Program-made: the position numbers and the translations under genes
From: Spirometra erinaceieuropaei
Taxonomy: Eukaryota > Platyhelminthes > Cestoda > Diphyllobothriidea > Diphyllobothriidae
NCBI GenBank assembly: GCA_902702965.1
Contig: CACRXP010000870.1
Location: 111,960-175,959 of the forward strand
Direction of reading: 5' to 3'
Length of the DNA: 64,000 nucleotides
Notes under the pieces: generated by a model
Seen by the model: only the letters and a program-made list of their open reading frames with translations
The model's database searches: none
What the model was told of the DNA's origin: nothing
In this document: one piece after another, positions 41,414-56,400 of the stretch
Position numbering within the stretch: position 1 is the stretch's first letter
How the letters are laid out: every line of letters begins with the position of its first letter

Positions 41414-44400
41414 GTACGTCCATTTGGGCTTTTGCCTTGTTTACTTTATCCGATACTAATGTATTTCTTCTAGTCCTGCGTTTCACGTCTACGAAATCTC
41501 GCCCTGCACAATAATGCCTATTTAGCTGCCTCAGCTAAAGGCGCACTCTTCGCTCTCCTCACTCGCTGTTGTACTTTTTTGGAATCGGTAACCTCAAATG
41601 CGACGGACGGTTTATCACCCAGGTCATTCGAACCTTCGCGTTTATGCTCCTCCTTGAACACCCTATTCACAACTGACCTCTCCCGACCGGGCCGTCCTTT
41701 AATATTAGCTAATTTGAGCCTCCGCGGCCTCAGTACGTTATCAAAGGTCAGTCTTGAAACTGAGTTACCACTTTTGCCATTTTCTCTAAAGTTCGCCACA
41801 GCCAATCCGAACGGCTTGTTTGCACTTTCCATCTTCAAAAGGTTTTTTTACCTTGTTGAGATTTTTGTAAAATTTAGTCCGGTGAGGCGGATTTGGTTGA
41901 CATGTCAGTTAATAATATTTTCCGGAAATATCATTTTTCAAGTGCTCCTTTTTGTCTATAGCTTTTGCTCAGGTGAGAAGGTGCACTACCTGTTCTCTCC
42001 TTGTTCTTGCTATTAAGCATAGTTTGCTTTGTCTACATGTTTGGCGATTGGCTGGATTGAGACTAGAATTCTGACCTTTGCTTGTGGCTTATTCTTCATC
42101 GCCTTAGGTTCACCGACTTACTCTGCCTTCTACTGAAGCCTTAAGTATCTTTGACCAAATACTGTCCAAAGTTGAACTCATTTTCTCAACCGATGCCCGA
42201 CCTCGAGAAACAGGACAACAAACAACTGAGAACGATGCATATTCCAAAGGTCAAGTAAGCTTTTCGGAAACGACGCGTCTGGCCCACCTACTGCCAGATT
42301 TGATCATAACAGTTGCCAATCTAGTTCCAGAAATTGATTTTCTGGTTACGTCTACGGTCTCTCCACCTGAGTCCCTTTCCAGCAACCACGGATCTTTTCG
42401 TTCGTTCTTCTTACTGGAGCGCCTGATGATTAGTGGATTCGAAGCCTATCCAAGCTGCACGATCTCACTCGCGCAAAAACTGGGCTGTGCCATCTTCTTC
42501 GCTATTTGCCACTTTTCAGAAGCTCGTAAAAGCACGTTCGAGCACTTCAGATCTCTCCTAAATGACGTCGGTAAGCTGGCCATTTCTATTGCACTTTCAC
42601 TTTTCCTCCATTACCTGCTACCCTCTTAACATCATAATCCATGTATTTCTAATGTTTACACTTTTCTGAGAGTCCACAGAACTCAGAATGCCATTTTGTT
42701 CACGTAAGGATTTTATATACAAATTTGGCATCGGTTTGTAAGCGGGGAGGGGGCGTTGTTATGGTTAAAACATATGTCGTTGTTTTTCTGGGTTTCAGGA
42801 GCTCAACGAGTAAAATGTATCTCACTAACTGTTATTCACCAACCTGGGCGGTTAACCATAATGCTTTCCCTTTGTACATTGCGCGAGAACTCAAGTATGA
42901 CGTACAAATTGCGCACGGTGTATTCAGAGATTGGACCGTATTGGGTTGAAAACGACCAGTTTTTAGGAGGCTCTCATCGTCTATGTGGTCCTCGCTACGA
43001 ATTTAAAAGAAGAATATCACCAATTTATTATGTTTTTGCAAAACCCAAGAAGAACGTAACATTCTTCAATATATGTGAGCTCTTAACATTGGCAAATTCC
43101 TTTGAATTGGCTTCTTTGTCTCCTTTATATTCTGTGCGAATAGTCGTCCAACATTTGCTTATGCGAAAAATATGTAGCGTTAATTGGAAGGGGGAGATGG
43201 ATTTATCATCTGACGCCACAAGGAACAAAACCGGACACCTCTATTTTTGCATATTAATCCTGGTAGCTAAGATTTATACGATAACTTCTACAGTTCTCGG
43301 AACCAGATCTTTTGCAATTAGTATCCAGTAATTGCTGCATCAGACTTCACAGCAAACCTCCAGTTCGCAGATTTCCACTGGATTCGTTTTACTTTTTTCT
43401 TAAGTAATGACGACATGCACAGGTTACTTTCTACTTCCGGATATATGAGGCAGTTACGTTTGAGACGCAGAAATTTCATTTATTGACTAATTATCTGTCG
43501 ATCAAAGTCGAAGTCATCCATGTCTAGTTGATACACCGTATGTAGACTACGGTATACAAACAGAGCGACTCACGTAGACTATCGTGCCTTGCAACATCAA
43601 ATTGGACGAGATGTCCGACTGTCCTGAGTTTTCGGACTTTCTGACATAGTGCCTCCCTAAGGCGAGGAACCTCACTTGCATGGTCAACAGTTGTCACTGA
43701 TTGATTAGAAGGAAAGAGAATTTCAATATTACTTAAAAAATTCACTTTGACGTCTACCCACCTCTTCTTTCATTGCAGTCTACCACTGTATTTTACGGAC
43801 TTGCTCCCATTCCTCCCTCGATGTGAGCGCTATCGAGGTGTCGGATGGAGAAAACGAACTGGAGGCTGCAGAACCGGATCAGCTAGCGAGCAATGACTCA
43901 GACACCACAGCAGACCTGAAGAACCGAGAAGATGCAGATCAGTCAGACTTGCAGTCGCACTGTACTTCATTTAGGGACTATGTCCCACTTTGGATTATGC
44001 TACTTGGAGTTTCGTCGGAACTCAACATCAAGGTTCGTATCTTCCTCTTCTGCTAAAAATCTTTTGATTCTCGTATTTGTTTGTCCTTTGGGACACTTTA
44101 GGTTCCATTCTGTACCTCTGTCTCACTGTATAATTATCGCTGGCATCACCGTTTCTGCCGCTTTGTTCTGGTGAATTTTGACAAAATTATACATGGCAGA
44201 ATCCTCAATTTCTAATAGCTACAGCATTTAGTCAAACTAGACGATAAAGAACAGAAAACTGGCTTTGCAAAAAAACTGCACGACAAACGTTCCCTGACTC
44301 TGTGAATTCCCTGCGTTGCATAGTTTTCTTCACTGGAAATCTTCCGGTTTTTGGTGACACACTCTTAACAAAGAATCAGTCCGCCACGCATCTCCCATCG

Positions 44401-47400
44401 ACATACGCATGAATTAATTGGGCATAGGGCAGCTTCTAATACCGCCCGACCAGGTGCATTTTTCTGGAAAGTCCAATCTGGGGAAACTATAGAGATTTGT
44501 TTGGGCATTTAGCTGTTTCCCCTGTTGAAGGTACGACCGAACTACTTATGACGTGACCAGGTCAAGTAGGCCGTCCGATCCGCCTCGATCGTCTGGGGAA
44601 CCAGGTGCCCGAGAAATGCCAGCGCGCACCAGGCTGTGAAAGCCATGGTTTTCTGATGCATGACAGATGCATCCGATTCACACACAGACCTGCCTAACTC
44701 AAGGAAAAGCTGAATGTTGTAGACTACATATCAACGTCGACTACGACCCAATAGGATGTCCCACTCACATGCAATCAGCACTGGGGACGTGGGTGCTGCG
44801 GGGAGCACGAACCGCCAACATTTCACAGTACTGTTCAGTCGCTTAAGATCAATGGCTGTTTTCGCGACGGGAAACCTCAGATCACGGTTACAGCCTGCCA
44901 CAGAGAAATCACACGCCTGTATTACCTCAAGTAGTCGAAGGGACGTCAGTTAAACCTCTGCCTTTCCGGAAGAAATCAGAGTTAGGCACGCCTGTCGCTA
45001 CCTTCCTCCAGTGCTGCATTGCCTGAAATATCGGCTTCCGATATAAGCTGGTGGTGTCCCTTGCTCACCTCCACGCTAAATCACGTTCAATTAAAATACC
45101 AAACGGGGCGTTCACTGGGTTTTGCACATAGCTCTCATTACATGACCCATTTTCCATGATGGGAAGACCGTCAGCGCTGGCTGTGGGGCTGCATCTAACA
45201 CCCATTCCATCGTTAACTGTGTTCCCCTACCCGCATTGGCCACTGCGATGACTGTTGGTCGCAACTGTTGCACGCAGTCGCTGTCTCCTGACAAGAGGGT
45301 TCGCAAAACCAGGTCGGAGGGAGGCAAGTCAATGTGACGGTTAACTGAGCGGTCGGCGGACATCCAGACTCCTTGCCCCTACCTTGGCCCACAACATTTG
45401 AAGGTGTGTTCCGTCTGCGCGGCATGGCCTGCCACCTCGGACTTGGCGTCACATCTTCGCGCATTCGCGTTTTCAGCCGTCGGCCGGTTCCCCCAACGTA
45501 GTTACACACCCCGTAGCTGCGCTGAGATCGCTAGACAATGACCGACTTCTCCTAGCTGGGGATAAGATCTTCCGGCCTCATCACTTGTCGGCGGACTGTT
45601 GACTAAAGCCCGCGAGCAACTCCTATTCCGAATGGCGCCATATAATGAGAGCTGTGCTCAAGGCTCTCCAGTCTCTGAAGACGGGTAGACGTCAGACCTC
45701 AAATAAACTCCTCCCAGGGAACGCCTCTTCTCCTTTTTAAATATCGCCAGGAAATATCATTTTCGCTACTATTAATACTTCCTCCTGTCTTTTACTCCTT
45801 AAAAGTAATATCTGCATATCTAAACGCACGATAAGACCGGCCTTAGTCCCTGTTCCTTCTTCCATACTCCAGTGGCTGGTCGCAATGCTTGGTCTGATAC
45901 GAAGGGTCCCACCTACGCGTGCCACACACACGCCCAGCGATGTGTCAGCTCGACCGTCGTTACCGACGGCAGTAAGGTGGGTTCGGGGACGGTCACTTGC
46001 GCACATTTGCCGCACTCCCCCCTCCTTACCCATACTCCACCCAAAGTCCAGACGAAGTCCGGAAGATCCGGAGGCATAGACTGCAGACGCACCGTGAAAA
46101 CACGTCGTGGTCCAGGTCCAAGTGACCAGGATTCCACACAACAAAAAGGGGAGGGCCGACTCGGATCCAAACTAAGTGTTGTTGTCATAGTAGATACATT
46201 AAGGAGGAGAAATTGTACCATGACTCCGTTCTGAGAGAAGGTTCGGGTTTTCCCGCCAGTTAGCAGCCTTTCAGGGCACAGTGTGATAGATTCAAACGAG
46301 TCAGGTAGTTTATAGTGGGGGACATGCGCTGAGAATTGACACCGCTCTTTCTCTTTCCTCTCCCAAGTATCTGCCCGCTCTCCGAGCCGGTCAGTCCTTT
46401 GATGCGGGCTGGGGAGGCAGTGGCTGACAGAGTTAGATACCATCTGCGCGTGCCACGCGCGTGACACATCGGGATTTGCACAAGTGGGCGGCAGTAGCAG
46501 TGGACCCACGCAGGCTCGATCGACGAGCGCCATGAGTCAATTTTGCCCCGCTCAGCACAAATTATAACAAAGGGAAGGTGGTGAGAAGTACAGAACATAA
46601 CGTCATACATGCACTTACTACAAAACTGGGCTAGATCGCAGATGGTAGCCAGGACCAGTAATACAAGTGGCGGGAGTTTGTTTACTGGGGCTATTTTGTG
46701 GGGCTCCATTATCAAATCTGACCCATTTGGCTTCCGTTTTACGTTTGAGGTTAGGATTAGGCTACCGGTTAGTGGTTTTCGATTTTCAGGTTAGGGTTAT
46801 GCCTTTAGGCTTAGGTTTTCGGGTTACGGTTAGGGTTTGAACGTACGATTTGGTTTAGGTATTACGGTTAGGTTTTCCAGTTACGGCTATGTTTAAGGTT
46901 TACTATTACGTTTACGATTTTGGTTAGAGTTAGGTCTGCCGGTAGGGTTAAAGGTTAACGTTCAAGATTGAGGTTAGGGTTGGGCTTAAGGTTAGGATTA
47001 GGGTGAAGGTCGCCGTCCGCTTACCAATTCCTGGCCACCAACTGCGATCTAACCCAAAAGTGTCCCCTAGTCGAATGCCTAGTCGGATAAATGACTCATG
47101 ACCTTTCTCGGTCAAGAAGGAGCTCACGAATTGTTTGGTGTCGTTAAGTTCGGCCAATCTTGATACCCTCAATTTACGAATGATTGTTCTTCTGTTTTAC
47201 AATTCACATAGAAGAAGCACTGTCCATCCTCTTCTGGCGCGACTGATCCCCTCTCGACACCCTCCGCACTAGTCGGCGACACGTTACTCCCTTCGGTCCT
47301 CAGAATCCTCTCCAAGTTGGATCTCTCCTACGAAGTCGGCCGGGAGGCGGAAGCATCAGAATTGACCTTTTCTGACATCGTGGCTGTGAACAATCCTCAG

Positions 47401-50400
47401 GACCTGTTGATCTTCTCAAATCTCGTGGCCTTCCTTGAGTATGTCTCTCTGTCTCTCCTCTAAATACGTTTCTTCTAGCCTCTCATCATGCCCTGAAATG
47501 ATTTCTTGTCCGAGTTTTCTGTTGCCATCCATGCGGTATCCAGCCTCCTTGGTGCTCGTCCTACCCGAAACCTCCGTGATCGTGTCTGAAGTTTTGTCTT
47601 CGAGATGAAGGGTTTAGGGGTTTCCAGTTGTGGGTTCATGCGATGACACCGATAGGTCGCTCACCTGCTTACGCCCATTAACTGGCGACGAGTTATTCGT
47701 GGATACTCGGAAGGGACTTAGGTAGAGAGATAGTCAAAATAACCAGAAAATAAATTTCCGGAGTTAGATCGACAAGTGTTAAAATCAAGTCCGGCAGTAG
47801 GTGGGCCAAACGCATTGCTTGAAGACCTTTATTGAATTTTGAAACAGACATCAGTCTCAGCTGTTTTTTCCTGTTTGTACCACATCTCCTGCGTCCGGTC
47901 TTCTTGGCTGTGCCTTAATACCGGGTCCAGGTGGGGGAGGAGGAGAGAGTACGGTAGATGCTGCGCAAACCTACTCTCACTGACAGTTCGACCGTCGATG
48001 CCAACGATGTCAACCGTGTGTTCCACAGTAAGGTGGAGCAGTCACGGTGACTTGCACGTGATATAGTGAGGGCAGACGTGGGAATCACCTACCGCACTCT
48101 CTCCTGCCCAACCTGCGCCTGGTGTCAAGACGTAGTCAAAAAGACCGGAAGCGGGAGAGGGTGCAAGAGGCGGGCGCGGCCGGACCCGCACCTAGGCGTG
48201 CCATCACACCCCCTACTGTCTCACTCTAAACTAATTTGCACACAAGTCACCATGCCTGCTCTCACCTTTTTGTGGAGCACACAATAGGCGTCGTCCGCAA
48301 CGACAGTCGAGCTTTCGGGATGAGTAGGCATTCGGCACGACAAGTCGCAGTTGCTCCTGGCGATCCCTTATTCTCACTACCACGTAGTCTATTAGTCGGC
48401 AGTGTTGCGAGTCTATGTGACTTCATTTCGTTAGGGAGGCGAAAGTGGGTGCTCGTGACAGGGGGCCGAAGGTCTGCGCAGGTCTTCTGGAACAGAAATT
48501 CCCGAACCGTGGACGACTTATTGCCTCTTTCCGATAATCTCATTTTCTAATCGCAACTTGACAACAGGACGAGGAGCATGTCCGCCTTTGACACTCATAA
48601 AATAAGGGGGGGGGGGCAGGTCCTCATACAACTTCATCTTCCCTCCACTACGAATTTCTGTCGTATCGACACAGTAGTTGGCAGCTTTGGTTAAATACCT
48701 CTCGGATGACTTGGCCACCGATATCTTCAGGGATTAAAACAGCTTGCCTTTCAACGGACGTTCCGTGATAAAATCTATACTGCCAAAACTTCATTGGATT
48801 CTTGTTTCGCGAGGTAGTTTCGATAAGGTCGCTGATGTCCGTCTTGCATAAAGCATTTTCACGAGCGACCTGAACTGTTTTCCCCGGCAGGCTCAGCGTT
48901 CGGTCTCCTTGGCAAAACAAACACTCTTAACTGCTAGAGTGGACGAGGACATTGGCAACAAGAGTGGGGACTTATATTATGCGCCTTAGTCGGCTGCGCT
49001 GGAGATGTGTTGGACCAAAACAGGTGTCGGGCCGGCTCACGGTGCGCGTATATCGAGCCGCGCCTAGTTCGCACGAGCCTAAAACTCCTGGAATACGCAT
49101 ATATGCATGTGACATACTTTAGACGCAGCGTCATCCACTCCGCCCGGATCCATCGCCACTTTGTAAACAAGTTCGGATAGTCAACGGGTCGAGAGCGAGC
49201 GAGGTTAACTCTGCAAAATCTGCCTCAAACGCACATCAATTCATTTCCCACCACAATGAATCTAATAAACTAACATGTATCACGACGCGTCGTCAGTCTT
49301 GGTTCGAGAGGTGGCCAACTGACGTGCATGATTCGGTCCTTCTCAGAACCGTGCGTCAGGCTCTAGTGGATCCGTCACTGGTCCCGTATGACAGGCGGCT
49401 GGGGCTTGTCTAATGCAGGTACGGCTACAAAATAAGATCCGACCCAAGATACTGTCAATTCCGTAAAAACGGCATCTCCATCTCGCTTTACCGATCACTG
49501 GGAGCTCCTCGTTCCGTTCTTATTAGGCAAAGGATGTGAAAGTTTTGAAAGCAATACCAAAAAAGACGAGGTTGAATGCCACGTAGGTTTCCGACTGACG
49601 TGGCGTCATCAGCCAGTCGCGGAATAATGCCGGTTCCGGCATTCCCTCTGCGTCATTGTTTGCTGCCATATAAACACCTGTGAAGATCCCGGCCACAACT
49701 GCACCACTGACCACGATAGCTCTATGTCCCAATGGTTTAACACCTAAATTATTTTTTTGTGCTCTGCGTACGTTTTCACTGCAAGAGCCCCCTCTCGGGG
49801 CGACAACCCTCGGGCGACTATCGAGCTGCCTAAGAGTTTTTTGAGGAAATGTTTGTTTTTAGTTTCCGATACTTGGAATTTTGCACTGCGAATTTCGGCA
49901 AGTCGGACGCGCCTTCGCCTGGCCGTAAGAGTCCTGAACAAGGCAGAGGCGGCTAAAACATGCAGGCTTTAATGATGTCATGAAACCTCGTGACCTCTCA
50001 ATCAACTGTTTACGGTCCTTGTATATTAATAAGATAAGAACGACCCTGAGGGATTAAACGTGGTAGGTAAATAAAACATGAACTGTTGGTCTGACATGGC
50101 GGTTTGATTGTGAAAACTCTGCATCAGTCAACGCGCTGGTGACTGAAGTCGTGAGCCCTGACCAATCAGAAGTTGCTACTTTCTTGCACAATTTACTGTA
50201 TTTTGCGGTACATTTTTTGCAGTGTTTCTTCTTCACGAAACTATTGACTAGAAAGCCCTTCTTATTCCCTCTTTCCCCACCTTCCCTCCCTAGGCACATT
50301 CTTCCACTCTGTCCCCCGCAATATTTCCGCCATCAAATAGGCGCTTTTCTTCAGTCCTGTGTTGAGCTCGCTCAAAGGTAAGATCTCTCTCCCAGCGCAA

Positions 50401-53400
50401 ACCAAGTCGATTTTTGTCCACTTTCAAGGATCCTAAATTGTGTCTTTCAGTTTCAAGTTTTGAACACGAGCAACACATACCCCCCCCCCACCACCGCTGG
50501 AATCCATGTGTACATGGTTGGCACTTTGGTAAAGGGGCGCTCGTTCCGTTGTGCCTTACGGACTCTCTCTCGAGCCCAACCAGCAGCAGCACAGCGATGC
50601 ATGATATAGGCAGTATTCTATTACCGACAAAGACAAGGGAGGCTTGAATGGCCATTTACGGCTTATTAGCCGTCGTCAGCCAGTCATACCAAACCTCAAA
50701 AAGTGGAACACCCGTGGCTCGAACTCGCGACCTGTTAGTTAGAAGTCCACGCCTCTAACCACTGGGCCACGAGCTCGTTGCCCTGTCCGTTTCGATTGGG
50801 AATATACAATGATAGGGGGCACCCACCGATCGTTCTTACGGAACTCACTCGTCCCGTTGTGCCTTACGGACTCCCTCTCGTGTCCAGCTAGCAGCCGCAC
50901 AGCGGCGCATGATATAGGCAGATTGTTATTACCGACAGTCTCCCACGTCTTTGTCGTAAATATCAGGTTGCCATTTCCCCCCGTTGGGTAGACGTCTGCG
51001 TTCAGGCATCAACCTCGAGAATGGTACTTTCGACAAGATGTCCATAATGTTCATTTCCTTGGACTATCGTGATTCGGCTGACGTTTGAATAGTTATCCCA
51101 AAGATGATGCATTTTAAAGTATGATCACAGTGCTCATTTGTTTGGTGACAGTGTACCCCATAAAACCAAGCAAAACAAAGACGTGCTAACTTTATACAGC
51201 AAACTTGATGCATACGAAATTTGCGCATGATACATGTGGTTATACGAACGACGTTCAACACTTAAGAAAATCAGAGTTTAGTAGGAAATGCGCAGTTAAG
51301 GAATGTGCCCATTATTGGGGGTTGCTTCTACTGGTACCGTTCTCGCAGGCATTACGGACAACAACCTTCCAAGCCAAGACACTTATCGTGCCGTGGCAGA
51401 TTAAAGGGCTAGGGAAGAAGGAAGTCCCAGCACGATAGTTTGAAGCACTGCTGACGTAGTGACCGCTTACAGCCAGTAGTAATGTTCAATCGCGGCTAAT
51501 TTCTGCTGGCTTAATATCAACATTCGCAGGCATTCCCATCTTATCGCCCCAGCCCAGTTCTGCCCCACCGACCTCTTCCAACTGTGTTTGAGCCATGGTG
51601 TTTCCAACGCAGGTTCATGCCTGTCCTGCATGGCGATAGTGAGGATTTCTTAACGGCTTCCGACCGGAAGCGGTCTCTCTTGAAGGTGCGAAAGATCGCG
51701 CTGAGACAACCGAAGGACTTGTTGCCACCTGAGTGCAAGTTCGTACAAGCGTATGTGGCGGTCTGCAACCTATAGATGCACTCGCCAGTAAAACCGCACG
51801 CCCGTCAGACACCCGGTGATGACGATGCATGTCTCATTGGGCGTTTCCTCGTGGCACATGTCGTTCGCTTGTACCCTATAGGGTAACGACGAAGTCAAGC
51901 CAACTTCTGATTGGTCAGCTACATGGGTATAAAGAATGCGCCGGGAGATGTTCGGGCAAAACTACAAGGCGGGGAGGTGACCTGAAGTTGATAATTTCGT
52001 TTGATTTTGATGTTTGCTCTGTAAGTGCAGTCCTTGGGACAAAACGCGTCAGACTAGGCCAGGAAATGTCTATAAATATTTTGGTTGACTACAACTTCTA
52101 TAACGGACTAGCCGCGTTATACTCACACCCAATGTCTCTAACGGACTAGCTGCGTCAGATTCACACCCACAAACCGTTTATCCCTGAATCATCCTAAGGG
52201 AGTGTGCAAAGCATACGGGGGAATCTCAGAGACCCACTGATGAGCTCTGTCATGCAGTAGCAGAAACGGCGGGGCAGCATGTGCCACTGTCCTCACATCG
52301 TGCCTGTGTCGGGAGTATGTGAAAGTTATTTAGCGTATGCTAAGCAGTCAGTGGAAGGCGGAGACGCTCCTGGAAGTTCAGAGGGAATTTCGGCGCCCCT
52401 CGCTCCTTCTGTCTGCCAACGTGATTCAGCTCACGTAAACGTTCTCACCTTCATTTCTCTCCGTGTAATTAACACTAAACGACTACCCCCGAGAACCTGA
52501 TGTCCTTATTATCACTCCAAGCCTTTTTGGAAGGGCATGCGACTCGGACATGTCCCAACTGTTAGAGCGCTGTCTGTGATTTCGTGGGAGACCAGCTGGC
52601 TAGCTCAGTCGTCCTTCCCCGACCCCCGCCCCCTTCCATCCGCATGACAACCGCAGCTGCTTGTGGACCAGTCGCAAGATTCGAGCAACTCAACATCCTA
52701 ACTCGAGAATCTGTTTTCAGCAATTCAGAGCGTCAGGCGAATAAAGCTCTTGTTCCAGCAGTCGTCCCTACTGCTTATCAACACGACCTGTTCCTTAGTT
52801 CCGCCCGTGTCAGCTTTCACCACGAGGTGTTGGTTTTCGCACAGGTAATAATCTCCTAAAGGCACCGCAATCCGACTCCAGCCCCTGAATTGAATCAAGT
52901 TATTCCGCCTGTTGGCAACTCTTCCATCCACAACTATTAGCTTGTCGTGATCAATTATTTCCAGCAAGGGAACTAATCGCAGAAATCGAGTTGAGTAGAC
53001 CTCAGTCTTTCCAACGTCCTCCGTGTATCAGCGACAACTATTAGCTTGTCGAAATCAACTATTTCCAGCAAGGGAACTAATCGCAGGAATCGAGTTGGAT
53101 CGACCTCCGTGTATCAGCGGCCTGGTCAGGCAAAACTTCTTGCAGGGCAACATTCCTTGTTAACACTTTATGTTCGTCCTTCCGCCGTTTTCTGCCCGCG
53201 TTTTATGGCGTTTTTCCTGACGCCTAGTGTCTTCTGGGACTCCTTGGACCTCAATTGTGACTATCTTGTCTTGGTTGTTTTAGGCACAAACTTCTGAGTG
53301 GATTATACCGACTCCTGGCCTTGGGAATTTCGATCGCATGCAAATGTGAATTCTTCGACCAACTTCACTCTCACGATCCAGGTCTGTCTCATTGCTCTTA

Positions 53401-56400
53401 CACACTAGAATTCCTAGACGGCACCTGCTTTCTCCAATCAGATAGTAGTTCTTTGTAAGGTTTGGTGGATTTTTAAATGTGGTTGAAGTACGAATGTGCA
53501 ACCTTACATGTCGAACCTGTACTCCGATATAATACCTGTCAACTGACCGGCTCGGATACGACTGGGGCCTGGGAATGGGAAAAGAGAGTAAGGTCGACGA
53601 CTCATCGCATATTCCTCACTACAGACAATCTGACGCGTTTGAAGCTATCACGGTATGCCAATAACCGTGGCTTGGAAGGTTGCCAACTGACGGAGTAACT
53701 TGAATCTCGCAGTCGGCCCACTGTTGTATATTTGTGTGGAGCGGCAAACTGGTGGTAGTCTGAGAGTCAAGCTGCAGTGGCCTCTTTTTAATGTGGCCTT
53801 TATGGCCCTCCAATTCTGTGGGATCCGAACCTGGTGTGACGTCACGCCTAGGCGCAGCCCTGGCCGCGCCAGCCGCATGCGTCCTCTACCACCCCGGTCT
53901 TCTTGACTGTCTTGGCACTGGACCCAGGTGGAATGGGGGTGCGGTAGATGCCGCGCAAAAACTAAATCACGCGCAAGTCACCGTGTCTGCTCTCAGCCTC
54001 TTGTGGTGCACGTACTGAACGTCGTCGAGCTCAATGGTCGAACTGTCACTCCGATATAATAAGCAACTAAAGAGTAATGAAAAGTTAAGCTCATAACCGA
54101 TGAATAACTGACTCGGCGCTCGAATCGCGGGTGTGCAGACCGGGATTAGCCAGAAATTGCTCTTCCACTATGCTTGTCTTTCTCAGTAAACACATTCAAA
54201 TTCGGTCAAAGGCCTAAACTATAGTGCTGAAATCTAACATGAGTCCAAAACACTTCCCGGTGATTTGAAGTTCTTGTGGTGCTCATTTGACTGAGCACGT
54301 AGACGTACTTGTTTTCCAAGTATAAAGGACCACTGCCTACTTTTACCTGTCACGGCACTCAGCATGTCCGCCTTAGCCGCCTCCTCAGTTGCAGGTATGC
54401 AACATCATGAATAATCTTTTTCCGCTGCAGTTAGTCGGGGACCGCAACAACAAAGATACAGTCAAGGCCATCTATCGCCACGTTCGCACAAGTTGGACAT
54501 TGTGTTTCCATTGGCAGTCAGAACCGCCCTCCGAAGACTTTGCGTTCAGATTGGCACGACACATGGCCGAGCCATCTTAGTCGGCGAGTGAATGGGACAC
54601 AAACAGTCGCCTACAGAGATAAATTCACATGGTGGAGCGTAGTAACCGCCGAAACAAACTCCCGGCCGATAGGGACCTTCTGGCTGTACGATTTGAGGTG
54701 TTCTTTTTGCTTTGGGACGTCGTGTCTCTGACCATATCACTGTCCCGTTAGGCGTCTCTGATTCTTGAGACGAACGGATTATAGGGCTTAGTTACCTTGG
54801 AAATCCTGTACACATTCGTGGCTCTGCTGTTGACTTGATCGCGTTCTAACTCACAGACAATTTAACTCTGAATTCCTTGCGATTGTCCACGCAGAAGGCG
54901 GGGTTTCACATCGGGCGATCAGATCGCCGCTACGGCCGACACCTTTGTACTATTAATCCACCGGGTATTTTCATTGGGGATTCAATCCTTGTCGAGGCCT
55001 GGCACTTGCCGAAAGTTGCTGAACTTCAGCCTTAGAGGGAGAAGGGAGTGAGACAGTCCCTCAGTTAAGTAACTGTAAAACATGCTGAAACCATGTCTGC
55101 TCGCTTAAAGTGGCGGCGGACAATACGGCAACTTGATTGGATAATTATGCAACCCACGACTGAGGGCCCGGGTTACAGTGGTTCGTTATTGACCTGGTCA
55201 TCTGACAAATCTAGACACTGTGGGATCGGAGTTCTTCAGGCCTGGTATATGTGGGTTGAGAAACGAGAACGCGTATGATACGCGTCGGTGGGGCCGTGCC
55301 GTGACTTGCCGTTCGAGCACGTTTGGCGCAAGAGGAGAGGTGAACGTAGCTGTTGCGCCTGCCCCCTACCTTGTGATCTAACTCACACACGCGGCTGACC
55401 CCTGGCCAACTGGCCGTTTGCGAGCCGTACCAGTTTTTAATCATCCTATCGCTCTTGAAACGATCAGGGTGCATTAAAAGCCGCGACTGGGCAGGTTGCC
55501 AGCGGGCGATTCAACTCAGACCTCTCAGTCAGCCCAGTGTGTGGGTTTGTGTGAAGTGACCGACCCATCCCGTTGTATGAAATCCTGGTGTGTCCTGTGT
55601 GTGGGGGAGGGATTCAGGTCGTATGTGTGGCAACCGCAGTCGGGCTCTCTAGCTCTATCAGCCACCGCACCCAAAATCCGCATCAGACAAATGACTGGCT
55701 CGAACAGTGGTCTGCAGACTGCGGGAGAGGAGTGTGAGTGGTGCCGATCTTTTCAGCGCATATTCCTCACTGTAAACATCTCCGAAGATTTTATGTACGA
55801 GCAGCGCCTGACGCCCTTGAACCTCTATCCCCTCCACTGCAGGCAGGACAGACATGACCTCATAGTAACGTTCCAGTTGCTAAGAGGACTTAATCTGGAT
55901 GTCGACTGGGAAATTTTTTTGAAATGGCACCCAAGTCTAGTCTCAGACGACATGATTACCAGCCTAAAATGCAACTGTACCGCACAAATCAACGTTCCTC
56001 CTTTTTCTCGCAGAGGGTCATTTGCCAATGGAACGCTTTGCCGGAGGATTTTGTTAATTCCCCTACCGTGAGTGTGCTCAACAGGCAACTGGATACTCGC
56101 CTGGTGAAAGGCAACCCGAACTGTCTAAGCCCGATTACTGAAATGACTATAAATATACTACTAACATGATTTCAACAGATGCTTTTTTGTGTTTGATCTT
56201 GACCCATATGGAAATTTTCGCAGTCCGAGGTCGGTGAACAAACTTTTTCGCAATTATTTTGCGAATACCATACCCCTTTCGCATTTATGTTCCATTATTA
56301 GATTTATGAATTCTCTGTACTAAAACTGCAAGCAAAATCTTTTGCAATTTAACAACTTTCCTTTGCATCTTAACCGTCTAAATGGAGTTTTCAAAGCTTC

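Noticed and set aside
42756..43331. A 191-codon plus-strand open frame in PRKDC intron 10
   Set aside because: It has no motif, repeated family or splice signal, and one frame of this length by chance in 64 kb is plausible.
45213..46144. Several GC-rich minus-strand frames of about 100-135 codons
   Set aside because: They are explained by a PLE relic and by repeat family R. No independent coding signal is seen.
51584..51775. A plus-strand frame containing FEPWCF, which resembles an FEPW motif of vertebrate DNA-PKcs
   Set aside because: Its phase does not join exons 12 or 15. The exon 13 call at 50294-50377 already covers that region of the protein with a better donor and alignment.
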